Below the pieces are notes generated by a model. It was not told the origin of the DNA. It did not search any database and saw only the letters and a list, made by a program, of their open reading frames with translations. A stretch of DNA of 64,000 nt from positions 1-64,000 of the forward strand of contig JACMNB010000059.1 of assembly GCA_014378845.1 (NCBI GenBank), in the 5' to 3' direction. Every line of letters starts with the position of its first letter. Positions within the stretch are counted from its first letter, which is position 1. This stretch comes from Methylotenera sp. GTDB taxonomy: Bacteria > Pseudomonadota > Gammaproteobacteria > Burkholderiales > Methylophilaceae. A program made the translations under genes and the position numbers. This document shows, one piece after another, positions 1 through 8,516 of the stretch.

Positions 1-98
1 GTAAACATCGGCAAGCCATTAGCCAAATGCACCTCTACCACCACTTCAGGCGCATCCATGCCGCTTAGGGCGCGACTGTACAGTACTGCCAAACTCAT
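1..98 (-). CDS. comM: ComM/YifB-family AAA ATPase, N-terminal fragment
   Basis: Only the first 32 codons lie in the window; the gene runs off the left edge on the minus strand. The peptide begins MSLAVLYSRALSGMDAP, followed by a VEVHLANGLPMF stretch, which matches the start of the Mg-chelatase-like ComM/YifB proteins (branch-migration helicase used in natural transformation). The start ATG overlaps the TGA of the upstream ubiK gene in an ATGA arrangement, so the two are translationally coupled. Identification rests on a short N-terminus, but ubiK-comM adjacency is common in proteobacteria and supports it. Confidence 0.75.
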   Translation of the reverse strand, partial: MSLAVLYSRALSGMDAPEVVVEVHLANGLPMF

Positions 99-337
99 TT
101 GAGGTTAAATTTTTCTTCTAATTCAGCCAGCTTAGTTTCAAGTTTTGCCAGCTTTTCACGTGTACTGCGTAATACTTCGGCTTGCACATCAAACTCTTCA
201 CGCGAAATCAGCTCCATTTTGGTGAATGTGCCCTGAATTAGTGCATGAATGTTTTTATCCATCTCTTCTAGCGGCGAATTTTTAACTAACTCTCTGATTT
301 TATTGGATAAGTCAGTAATAAATGGTGAGTTAAACAT
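95..337 (-). CDS. ubiK: UbiK/YqiC family accessory factor
   Basis: An 80-aa protein of the BMFP (membrane fusogenic) family, called UbiK in enterobacteria, where it assists the soluble ubiquinone-biosynthesis complex through UbiJ. The N-terminal half contains IRELVKNSP, which is typical of the family. The C-terminal half is a continuous coiled coil (LRSTREKLAKLETKLAEL) that mediates trimerisation in characterised members. Length is normal. It is the first gene of a minus-strand pair with comM. The 188-bp gap to glnK on the other strand holds the promoters of both directions. Confidence 0.88.
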   Translation of the reverse strand: MFNSPFITDLSNKIRELVKNSPLEEMDKNIHALIQGTFTKMELISREEFDVQAEVLRSTREKLAKLETKLAELEEKFNLK

Positions 338-446
338 GTTGATTCCTTTAGGTTTAATAGCAGTTTAGCAGATTTTATAGGCGATTTCATAAAAATAGTT
401 TAGATTGTTTATTGCTTATCTAATTGATTATTAACACAATATTTGT

Positions 447-462
447 TGGCACGCACTTTGCT
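447..462 (+). promoter_or_regulatory. Sigma-54 (-24/-12) promoter of glnK-amtB
   Basis: TGGCACG at 447-453, four bases, then TTGCT at 458-462. The -24 GG (448-449) and -12 GC (460-461) have the invariant spacing and the rest matches the RpoN consensus. It lies 63 bp before the glnK ATG and is preceded by an AT-rich stretch where NtrC and IHF could act. No exact NtrC box was established by eye. Confidence 0.85.
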
Positions 463-495
463 AATGATAAATGTAGTTTTATTTGGCTGTATTAA

Positions 496-864
<369 letters not shown>

Positions 865-874
865 GGAGAATGTG

Positions 875-2395
875 ATGAAGAAATTACTATCTACGCTAGT
901 ACTAGCCGCCACATTAGGTTATGGCCTGCTAAGCGCAAATGTTGTTTTTGCAGAAGATGTTGCGCCAGCCGCATCTGAGGCAACGGGTGTGATTGAAAAA
1001 GCAGCAGATGCTGTTGCAGCGCCAGATGTTGCTGCACCTGCGGTTACCGAAACTGCGCCTGCCGCCGCAGTTGCCGCTGCGCCGCCAGTGCCTAACAAAG
1101 GCGACACCTCTTGGATGCTTATTGCAACCGCATTAGTCACCTTAATGACGATTCCAGGCTTGGCACTGTTTTACGGCGGTTTGGTGCGCCAAAAAAATAT
1201 GCTATCGGTGCTGATGCAAACCTTTGTCATCTTCTCGCTAATGGGCGTTTTATGGGCTTTGTATGGCTATAGCGCAGCCTTTACTGGTGGCAATTCGTTT
1301 ATTGGCGGATTAAGTAAAGCATTTTTAAAAGGCATTACGCCAGATTCAATTGCGGCTACGTTTAGCAAAGGTGTGGTGATTCCCGAGCTCATTTTTGTGG
1401 CGTTTCAGTTAACCTTTGCGGCCATTACGCCTGCGCTTATTATTGGTGCATTTGCGGAGCGTATGAAGTTTTCTGCCATATTAGCGTTTATGGTGCTGTG
1501 GTTTACATTTGCCTATTTACCAATGGCGCACATGGTTTGGTATTGGGACGGGCCGGACGCGATTACTGACGCTGCTTCATTAACAACCGTTTTAGGCAAT
1601 GCTGGTTGGTTATGGGCAAAAGGAGCACTAGACTTTGCAGGCGGCACAGTGGTGCATATTAATGCGGGTGTTGCTGGTTTGGTGGTATGTATTGTGTTGG
1701 GCAAACGGATTGGCTACGGCCGCGAGGCAATGACGCCGCATAGCTTGACCTTAACAATGGTAGGCGCAGCGTTATTGTGGGTGGGCTGGTTTGGCTTTAA
1801 TGCGGGTTCTAACCTAGAAGCCAACGGTTATGCCGCATTAGCCTTCTTAAACACCATGTTAGCCGCTGGCGCAGCAACCTTAAGCTGGATGTTTATTGAG
1901 TGGTTCCATAAATCTAAACCATCTATGTTAGGCGCGGCTTCTGGCGCGGTTGCTGGCTTGGTTGCCATTACACCAGCGTGCGGCTTTATTGGACCAATGG
2001 GCGGCATTATCATCGGCTTATTGGTATCGCCCATTTGCTACATTTTCGTGTCCCGAGTGAAGCATATGTTTGGTTATGACGATGCGCTAGATGTGTTTGG
2101 CGTGCATGCAGTGGGCGGTATATTTGGTGCCTTGGCAACCGGCGTTTTTGTAAACCCGGCGCTAGGCGGCATGGGCGTTTATGACTACGTTTTAAACAAA
2201 ACAGCGCCGTATGATTTTGCCGCGCAAATGACTGCGCAAGTGTATGCAGTTGGCACGGCAATTGTGCTATCGGCGGTGGTATCGTTTATTGCACTTAAAA
2301 TAGTTGATGTATTAATCGGCATCCGCGTTTCAGAAGAATCTGAGCGTGAAGGCTTAGATACGACAGAACATGGTGAGCGCGCTTATCATTCTTAA
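875..2395 (+). CDS. amtB: Ammonium transporter AmtB
   Basis: A 506-aa Amt/Rh-family channel that conducts ammonium/ammonia across the inner membrane. The start is placed at the ATG at 875, which has AAGGAG six bases upstream and gives a clean signal peptide (MKKLLSTLVLAATLGYGLLSANVVFA). An earlier in-frame ATG at 839 would overlap glnK and lacks a ribosome site. After the signal comes an Ala/Pro-rich periplasmic stretch (about residues 30-85), then eleven membrane segments. The twin-His pore is visible in GGTVVHINAGVAGL and FGVHAVGGIFG. The C-terminal tail (EESEREGLDTTEHGERAYHS) is the conserved GlnK-contact tail. Confidence 0.97.
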   Translation: MKKLLSTLVLAATLGYGLLSANVVFAEDVAPAASEATGVIEKAADAVAAPDVAAPAVTETAPAAAVAAAPPVPNKGDTSWMLIATALVTLMTIPGLALFYGGLVRQKNMLSVLMQTFVIFSLMGVLWALYGYSAAFTGGNSFIGGLSKAFLKGITPDSIAATFSKGVVIPELIFVAFQLTFAAITPALIIGAFAERMKFSAILAFMVLWFTFAYLPMAHMVWYWDGPDAITDAASLTTVLGNAGWLWAKGALDFAGGTVVHINAGVAGLVVCIVLGKRIGYGREAMTPHSLTLTMVGAALLWVGWFGFNAGSNLEANGYAALAFLNTMLAAGAATLSWMFIEWFHKSKPSMLGAASGAVAGLVAITPACGFIGPMGGIIIGLLVSPICYIFVSRVKHMFGYDDALDVFGVHAVGGIFGALATGVFVNPALGGMGVYDYVLNKTAPYDFAAQMTAQVYAVGTAIVLSAVVSFIALKIVDVLIGIRVSEESEREGLDTTEHGERAYHS

Positions 2396-2412
2396 TTTAA
2401 TCAGTTAATCAT

Positions 2413-2440
2413 AAAAACGGGCGCCTCGGCGTCCGTTTTT
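2413..2440 (+). terminator. Rho-independent terminator of glnK-amtB
   Basis: AAAAACGGGCGCC, loop TC, GGCGTCCGTTTTT. A strong GC stem flanked by A and T runs, 18 bp after the amtB stop. Confidence 0.9.
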
Positions 2441-2483
2441 ATTTGGGCTAACGTAGTAAATTTAATCTTTTGAAACTAAAATA

Positions 2484-2512
2484 TTGACAAACAAAACTAA
2501 ATAACTAATCAT
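2484..2512 (+). promoter_or_regulatory. Possible promoter of the ArsR-type gene, leaderless
   Basis: A perfect -35 TTGACA (2484-2489), a 17-bp spacer, then a weak -10 AATCAT (2507-2512). The predicted start of transcription would fall at or next to the ATG at 2519, so the message could be leaderless. Read by eye only. Confidence 0.35.
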
Positions 2513-2518
2513 GTAGGT

Positions 2519-2824
2519 ATGAATTTAATTATAGAAATTCCAGTTGAGTGGAAAAACATCTCTGAATTGTTTGTTGCGCTGGGTGATGCGCAGCGTCAGC
2601 GCATTTTGTTAGCATTTGAACCAAACGAGCGACTTAATATTGTGCAAATTGTAGCCAGCTCCAAATTAGGCCGCACGGCAGTTACGCACCACCTAAAAAT
2701 ATTGCACAATAGCGGCGCGCTGCACAGTGAAAAAATCGGCAAAGAAGTGTTTTTTTGGGTCAACAAAACGCACATTACCACTCAAATTCAAAACGTTTTA
2801 GCCTATATAAATAGTGAAATATAA
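2519..2824 (+). CDS. ArsR-family winged-helix transcriptional regulator
   Basis: A 101-aa single-domain regulator. The segment ISELFVALGDAQRQRILLAF is the classic ArsR/SmtB opening helix, and GRTAVTHHLKILHNSGAL is the recognition helix plus wing entry. I see no CxC metal site in the recognition helix, so it is not an arsenic/cadmium sensor of the standard kind; its signal is unknown. It lies 61 bp upstream of aas on the same strand and may control that lipid cluster, but this is only positional. There is no clear Shine-Dalgarno, consistent with the leaderless promoter proposed upstream. The 3' end lies in a 20-bp tandem duplication. Confidence 0.85.
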   Translation: MNLIIEIPVEWKNISELFVALGDAQRQRILLAFEPNERLNIVQIVASSKLGRTAVTHHLKILHNSGALHSEKIGKEVFFWVNKTHITTQIQNVLAYINSEI

Positions 2825-2845
2825 GTATAAATAGTGAAATTTAAG
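2806..2845. repeat. 20-bp tandem duplication across a stop codon
   Basis: Units 2806-2825 and 2826-2845 match at 19 of 20 positions (both start TATAAATAGTGAAAT). The stop codon of the ArsR-type gene (2822-2824) lies at the end of the first unit. Confidence 0.85.
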
Positions 2846-2885
2846 CACCTAGAATATTAAGCGCTTAAAACTTAAGGGAGTTGGT

Positions 2886-5030
2886 ATGGCTGCAAGCTTA
2901 TTACGTTTTTTTAGCAGAATTCTTTTTCGCGTTGAAGTTCGCGGCTTAGAGAATTTGCCTGCCGAAGATAAATTGTTAATTGTTGCCAACCACGAATCTT
3001 TTTTAGATGGCTTGTTGTTGGGGCTGTTCATTCCAAAAAAAGCGACGTTTGTGGTGCATACAACGGTACTAAAAAACTGGTGGTTTAGACAATTTTTACG
3101 TTTAACGCCGCACTTGGCGGTTGACCCAGCAAGCCCTTATGCCATGAAAAAAGTCATTAAATTGCTAGAGTCTGGTAAAAACGTGGTGATTTTTCCCGAA
3201 GGCCGCATTACCTTAACAGGCGCTTTAATGAAGGTGTATGACGGCCCAGGTTTTGTGGCGGCCAAAACGGGCGCAACTATTTTACCCGTGCGCATCGACG
3301 GGGCTGCGCAATCCTATTTTGGCCGTTTGTCTAGCCATCATCCCAGAAAGCTACACCCAAAAGTCACGCTTACGATTATGCCAACCACTAGCGTAATCGT
3401 GCCAAACGCTTCGCAGTATAACTTAACTACAGCCAAGCAAAGACGCCGAATTGCGGGCGAAGGCATGCGAGGTGTGATGCAAAAAATGCTGTTTCAAGCG
3501 CAAAAGAATCGCACCCTATTTGAGGCATTTTTGGACGCCGTGGACGAATATGGCAGCAATTACAAATTGATAGAAGACTTAAACGAGACTGAAGAAACCT
3601 ACCAAGATTTGCTCAAAAAAAGCTTGGCTTTAGGCAAAATTGCCAGCAAAGCTAGTCAACCAAACGAGACAGTGGGCGTGCTAATGCCCAATATTACCAA
3701 CACAATTGCGCTAATTTTAGGCATGAGCGCTTTTAACCGCGTGCCTGCTATGCTTAATTACACTTCTGGCACTGCGGGCATGCAAAACGCCTGTATTGCG
3801 GCCAATATTAAAACGGTTATTACCTCGCGTAAGTTTATTGAAACCGCTGGCTTGGGCAGCGTCGTCGCTCATTTTAAAAACCTCAATATTGTATATTTAG
3901 AAGATTTACGCACCCAATTTGGCATGCTAGATCGCGCTTGGTTGATGGGTTATGCGCTGCATTATCCGCGCTTGGCCATGGAAACCAATCAACACGACCA
4001 GCCAGCCGTGGTGTTGTTTACCTCGGGTAGCGAGGGCAAACCTAAAGGCGTGGTGCATTCGCATAAGAGCATTTTGGCTAATATTGCGCAAATTGCCGCT
4101 GTGCTGGATTTTAACCCGACTGATAAAATGATGATGGTTTTACCGGTATTCCATTCATTTGGATTCACAGGATCGTTTATTGCCCTATTAAATGGCATTA
4201 AAATCAATATGTTCCCATCACCTTTGCAGTACAAAGTGATTCCTGAGCTGATTTACGACCGTGGTTGCACTATCTTTTTTGCCACCAGCACCTTTTTAAG
4301 CAATTATGCTAAATTTGCGCATCCTTACGATTTTTATAAATTAAGACTTGTGATAGCCGGCGCAGAAAAACTCAATGAAGAAGTGCGCAAAACCTATGCA
4401 GAAAAATTTGGCATCCGCATTTTAGAAGCCTACGGCGCAACCGAATGCGCGCCTGGCATTGCGATTAACACGCCAATGGCCAACTTAAATGGCAGCGTTG
4501 GCCAGTTAGTACCAGGCTTAGAACATAAGTTAGCCCTCGTGTCTGGCATTAATAACGGCGGATTGTTACACGTTAAGGGCGAAAATGTGATGATGGGCTA
4601 TTACTTGTTTGATGCGCCAGGCGTACTGATTCCGCCGCAAACAGACTATGGGCTTGGTTGGTATAACACGGGCGATATCGTTGAAATCGATAAAGAAGGT
4701 TTTGTGCATATTCGTGGCCGCGTAAAACGTTTTGCCAAAGTCGCGGGTGAAATGGTGTCGCTAGAAGTGGTGGAGCAAATAGCCAACACCGCCGCGCTAG
4801 GCCATCAACATGCGGCCAGCTCAATTAATGATGCCCAGCGCGGCGAATGTATTATCTTGTTTACTACAGACAAACAATTAAAACGTGAAGATTTGCAAAT
4901 GGTAGCCAAAAACTTAGGCTTGCCAGAGTTGGCAGTCGCCAGAAAAATCATCGCAATAGAAGCGATTCCGCTACTTGGCACGGGAAAAACCGATTATGTG
5001 ACGTTGAAACAAATGGCGGAATCAGCGTAA
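2886..5030 (+). CDS. aas: Bifunctional acyltransferase/acyl-ACP synthetase
   Basis: A 714-aa two-domain protein, the usual Aas length. Residues 1-200 are a PlsC-type acyltransferase with NHESFLD (H36, D41) and FPEGR (103-107). Residues from about 215 are an AMP-forming acyl synthetase with the ATP loop FTSGSEGKPKG (378-388) and YNTGDIV near the C-terminus. Aas reacylates 2-acyl-lysophospholipids using fatty acids it activates on ACP, at the inner membrane. AAGGGAG lies just upstream of the ATG. It heads a same-strand run with a Tat-signal amidohydrolase and an LplT-like transporter; in many bacteria Aas and LplT are neighbours or fused, so this pairing is expected. Confidence 0.93.
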   Translation: MAASLLRFFSRILFRVEVRGLENLPAEDKLLIVANHESFLDGLLLGLFIPKKATFVVHTTVLKNWWFRQFLRLTPHLAVDPASPYAMKKVIKLLESGKNVVIFPEGRITLTGALMKVYDGPGFVAAKTGATILPVRIDGAAQSYFGRLSSHHPRKLHPKVTLTIMPTTSVIVPNASQYNLTTAKQRRRIAGEGMRGVMQKMLFQAQKNRTLFEAFLDAVDEYGSNYKLIEDLNETEETYQDLLKKSLALGKIASKASQPNETVGVLMPNITNTIALILGMSAFNRVPAMLNYTSGTAGMQNACIAANIKTVITSRKFIETAGLGSVVAHFKNLNIVYLEDLRTQFGMLDRAWLMGYALHYPRLAMETNQHDQPAVVLFTSGSEGKPKGVVHSHKSILANIAQIAAVLDFNPTDKMMMVLPVFHSFGFTGSFIALLNGIKINMFPSPLQYKVIPELIYDRGCTIFFATSTFLSNYAKFAHPYDFYKLRLVIAGAEKLNEEVRKTYAEKFGIRILEAYGATECAPGIAINTPMANLNGSVGQLVPGLEHKLALVSGINNGGLLHVKGENVMMGYYLFDAPGVLIPPQTDYGLGWYNTGDIVEIDKEGFVHIRGRVKRFAKVAGEMVSLEVVEQIANTAALGHQHAASSINDAQRGECIILFTTDKQLKREDLQMVAKNLGLPELAVARKIIAIEAIPLLGTGKTDYVTLKQMAESA

Positions 5031-5139
5031 TGTTCGGCGGTTCTTCATTGTTCATTAAAGAATAAATTGGCATATATGGGTGTGGTCACGCGCCTTTGAA
5101 TGCTTATGCACTCAATGTCAAATCGCGGTGTGTTTAATA

Positions 5140-6375
5140 ATGAATCGCAGACAGTTTTTGCTTGGCGCAAGTGCGCTTACAGCCAGCAGCATTGCCATCG
5201 CAAGCTCAAAATTTTGGCCCGAAACAGGTTTTAATAATCCCTGTTTAAGCGGCTTGCCAAGCGACTTAAGCAATCATCCATTGATGCGCCAAATTTGGGC
5301 TGGCATTGATGTGGCGCAAGTGTGGGATTGCCATGTGCATTTGGTTGGCACGGGCGATAATAAGCAGCACGATAAGGCATTAAGTCCTTGGTTTAACCCA
5401 AATATGGATAGTATTTGGCACCCCATTTTAAAAACACAAAAACATTTTTATATGAATGGCGGCTGCGTCATCAATGGCGATATTGACAACAGTTATGTGG
5501 CGCGATTAGCGCAAATAACTAGTGAAATGCCGATAGGTTTTAAAAGCATGCTGTTTGCGTTTGATTGGTTTAGAGATGCAAAAGGCAGGGCTGTTAAAGA
5601 ACATTCTATTTTTTATATTGCCAACGAATACGCGGCTAAAATCGCAAGTGAGCACTCACAACTGTTTAAATGGGTTTGTAGTATTCATCCTTATCGACCA
5701 GATGCGGTGGACGCGCTAGAAGCTGCAAAAGCACAAGGTGCACGCGCCATCAAATGGCTACCGTCTGGCATGGGTATAGACCCCGCTAACCCAAAATGTG
5801 ATGCGTTTTACAAAAAAGCAGCTGCTTTAAATATACCGATTATTAGCCACACGGGTGCTGAAAGTGCAGTGCAAGGCGGCGAGCAAGCGCATGGTAACCC
5901 ACTTCGTATGCGCCGCGCGCTAGACAATGGGGAACGCGTAGTGCTGGCGCATTGCGCCAGTGAGGGCTATGATCTAGACACCGATAATGGCAATAAACGC
6001 GTAAAAAGTATTGACTTATTTACGCGTATTATGGAGTCGCCAGATTATAAAACTTTGGCCTTTGGCGAAATTTCTGCGCTTAAGCTTATTAATCACGCCG
6101 CTGCCATTAAGCCTATATTGTTGAGAACAGACTGGCATGAACGTTTATTGAATGGTTCAGACTATCCGCTGCCCGGTATTTTCCCGCTTATCAACACGAC
6201 GCAGCTTGCCAAAATGGACTTGTTAAAATTGGAATATATGCCGTTTTTACAGCAAGTTAAAGCGTACAACCCTTTGATGTTTGATTTTGCAGTCAAAAGA
6301 TTGATTGAAGTGGATGGCGTCATTTTTGCCAAAAGCATATTTGAGACGCGCAAATTTTTTGATAACGCCATTTAG
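5140..6375 (+). CDS. Tat-exported amidohydrolase-family protein
   Basis: A 411-aa metal-dependent hydrolase of the amidohydrolase_2 type. The start is set at 5140 because the protein then opens with MNRRQFLLGASALTASSIAIA, a twin-arginine signal; the reading frame is open further upstream but that part is Cys-rich and unlike a signal. VWDCHVHLVGTG is the HxH metal motif of strand 1, IISHTGAES and VLAHCASEG are later metal-His strands, and LNGSDYPLPG near the end supplies the final Asp. The substrate is unknown. It sits between aas and the lplT-like gene, so a role in lipid turnover is possible but unproven. Confidence 0.82.
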   Translation: MNRRQFLLGASALTASSIAIASSKFWPETGFNNPCLSGLPSDLSNHPLMRQIWAGIDVAQVWDCHVHLVGTGDNKQHDKALSPWFNPNMDSIWHPILKTQKHFYMNGGCVINGDIDNSYVARLAQITSEMPIGFKSMLFAFDWFRDAKGRAVKEHSIFYIANEYAAKIASEHSQLFKWVCSIHPYRPDAVDALEAAKAQGARAIKWLPSGMGIDPANPKCDAFYKKAAALNIPIISHTGAESAVQGGEQAHGNPLRMRRALDNGERVVLAHCASEGYDLDTDNGNKRVKSIDLFTRIMESPDYKTLAFGEISALKLINHAAAIKPILLRTDWHERLLNGSDYPLPGIFPLINTTQLAKMDLLKLEYMPFLQQVKAYNPLMFDFAVKRLIEVDGVIFAKSIFETRKFFDNAI

Positions 6376-6387
6376 AAAAGTATAGCC

Positions 6388-7746
6388 ATGAGCAATCAAT
6401 TTGGTTTAATGAAAGAACAACGCTTTCGCCCGTTTTTCTTTACCCAATTTTTAGGCGCGTTTAACGATAACGTATTTAAAACTGCGCTCATCACCCTAGT
6501 CGCATTTCACGCAGCTAGTCTTGCGGTTGCTAATAGCGCGCTAATAGCAACGCTGTTGCCAGGCGTATTTATTTTGCCATTCTTTTTGTTTTCGGCAACG
6601 GCGGGGCAGCTTGCCGATAAGTATGAAAAATCGCAGATTATTAGGCTGGTTAAAGTGTTTGAAATTGGCATTATGCTGTTTGCAAGCGTAGGATTTTTTC
6701 TGCATAACATTTGGTTGTTAGGCGCTGCGCTATTTATGATGGGCATGCATTCCACATTGTTTGGGCCAGTAAAATATTCATATTTGCCGCAGCATTTAAA
6801 AGAGCATGAGCTCATCGGCGGCAACGGCATGGTAGAGATGGGCAGTTTTGTAGCGATTTTGCTGGGCCAAGTATTGGGCGCTTGGCTGGCTGCACAGGCG
6901 CAGCATGCGCTATTGACCAGCTTAACCCTATTGGCGGTGGCAATAATCGGCTATTTGACTAGCCGCAGCGTACCCAACACGCCAGCCGCCGATAACGCAT
7001 TAAAAATTAATTGGAACCCGATTACTGAGACCATTACAAATGTGAAGTTAATTTGGGCGCAACAACCAATTTGGGTCGCAATTGTGGCTATTTCTTGGTT
7101 CTGGTTTTATGGCGCAACTTTGCTGGCACAGTTTCCAAACCTCGCCAAAAACGTGCTGTATGGGGACGAGAGCGTGTTTATTTTGCTGTTAAGCGTATTT
7201 TCAATTGGCATTGGAGTGGGTTCGCTGCTGTGCGAAAAGCTCTCTAAAGGCCGTTTAGAGCTTGGCTTAGTGATGTTTGGCGCCATTGGCTTAACACTAT
7301 TTGCTACAGATTTATATTTTTCTGCAACCAGTTTACACAATAGTTGCAGCGTTAAATGTTTATTCGATTACCAGTCTTTTATTGCTAGAGATTATCACAG
7401 CGCAGATGGGCATTTAAACTGGACAAATTGGCGCTTGCTGGGCGATATTGGGTTGATAGGCTTGTTTGGCGGCTTTTACATTGTGCCGCTGTACGTGCTT
7501 ATTCAAACCCGGGTAGATAAAAATTACCAATCGCGGGTGATTGCCACTAACAATATTATGAATGCACTGTTTATGGTGGCTTCCGCGGGTTTTTCTATTT
7601 TTATTTTCAATCAAAGCTACACAATTCCGCAGCTGTTTTTAGCCACTGCCCTGCTTAATGTTGTTATCACTATTTATCTGTTTATCCGCCAACCCGAGTT
7701 TTGGCGTACCTTCGTGGCTTGGGTCAATAGCTTAGTAAAGCGTTAA
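6388..7746 (+). CDS. lplT: MFS transporter, LplT-like lysophospholipid flippase
   Basis: A 452-aa major-facilitator protein that opens with FRPFFFTQFLGAFNDNVFKTAL, the hallmark of the LplT/MFS-Aas group, which moves lysophospholipids across the inner membrane for reacylation by Aas. Roughly twelve hydrophobic segments are visible, and loop 2-3 has the MFS GQLADKYEK motif. A longer soluble insert (about residues 313-350, SCSVKCLFDYQS..) separates later helices. It lies 12 bp after the amidohydrolase, probably in one transcript with aas. In several proteobacteria the same MFS unit is fused to the front of Aas, which supports the shared function. Confidence 0.88.
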   Translation: MSNQFGLMKEQRFRPFFFTQFLGAFNDNVFKTALITLVAFHAASLAVANSALIATLLPGVFILPFFLFSATAGQLADKYEKSQIIRLVKVFEIGIMLFASVGFFLHNIWLLGAALFMMGMHSTLFGPVKYSYLPQHLKEHELIGGNGMVEMGSFVAILLGQVLGAWLAAQAQHALLTSLTLLAVAIIGYLTSRSVPNTPAADNALKINWNPITETITNVKLIWAQQPIWVAIVAISWFWFYGATLLAQFPNLAKNVLYGDESVFILLLSVFSIGIGVGSLLCEKLSKGRLELGLVMFGAIGLTLFATDLYFSATSLHNSCSVKCLFDYQSFIARDYHSADGHLNWTNWRLLGDIGLIGLFGGFYIVPLYVLIQTRVDKNYQSRVIATNNIMNALFMVASAGFSIFIFNQSYTIPQLFLATALLNVVITIYLFIRQPEFWRTFVAWVNSLVKR

Positions 7747-7790
7747 TTAAATACAATTTACATTGATATAATTACATTGATACAACCAGT

Positions 7791-8495
7791 ATGAATCAGA
7801 TTTCATTACTCGCCTATGCCGACAACACACTGCCTTTTTTGGCTTGGGCAGTGTGTTTTTTCTTGAGTATTTATTTGCTTGCTGCAAGTTTGGTTTTTGT
7901 ATTGGCAAAGACGCTTAATCGCCCAATTGAAACAAGGCCAGTTTCGGCGAATCAAATTTTTACAGAGGTTGTACAGTCCTTACGTTCAATTTTATTATTT
8001 GGCGTTGGTATGATGGTGCCGTGGTTGATGCTGCGCTATAACATTAGCCAAATAAAAATAGAAGCTAGCGCGGTAACTATAGCGCTAGAGTTTATGGTGC
8101 TTGTGTTGTGGAATGATGTGCATTTTTACGCTGTACATCGTTTATTGCACAGCAAGCTAAAATGGGCGCATCTCGCACATCACAAGTCTGTAACAGCCAC
8201 GCCTTTTACAGCTTACAGCATGGGCATTATCGAGGCTTTATTATTGGGCAGCGTGATGCCGCTGGCTATGTTGGTGCATCATTTTTCGCTGATTTCACTC
8301 GCGCTACTGCCCATTTGGTCTATTGGAATTAATGCGTTAGCGCATTCTAATTGCAATCTATTTAGTAGCGTTAGCGAGCACTCAATATTAAGTTTGGTTA
8401 GGCATCATCAAAGCCACCACTCGCGATACAGCGGCAATTTTAGTTTTTTGTTTAACCAGCTAGATCGCTGGTTTGGCACTGCACGCCCGTTTTAG
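7791..8495 (+). CDS. Fatty acid/sterol hydroxylase-family membrane diiron enzyme
   Basis: A 234-aa integral membrane protein of the fatty acid hydroxylase (sterol desaturase) superfamily. It has about four hydrophobic helices, with histidine clusters at H111-H116-H120 (HFYAVHRLLH), H127-H131 (HLAHHKS), H185 (AHSNCN) and H205-H210 (HHQSHHS), the usual ligand set for a non-haem diiron centre. Family members hydroxylate or desaturate acyl chains, sterols or carotenoids; the substrate here cannot be read from sequence. It lies 44 bp after the LplT-like gene and 21 bp before the ketosynthase fusion, so an acyl-lipid substrate is the simplest inference. Confidence 0.88.
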   Translation: MNQISLLAYADNTLPFLAWAVCFFLSIYLLAASLVFVLAKTLNRPIETRPVSANQIFTEVVQSLRSILLFGVGMMVPWLMLRYNISQIKIEASAVTIALEFMVLVLWNDVHFYAVHRLLHSKLKWAHLAHHKSVTATPFTAYSMGIIEALLLGSVMPLAMLVHHFSLISLALLPIWSIGINALAHSNCNLFSSVSEHSILSLVRHHQSHHSRYSGNFSFLFNQLDRWFGTARPF

Positions 8496-8516
8496 CCATT
8501 TATTTATAGGAATCGA

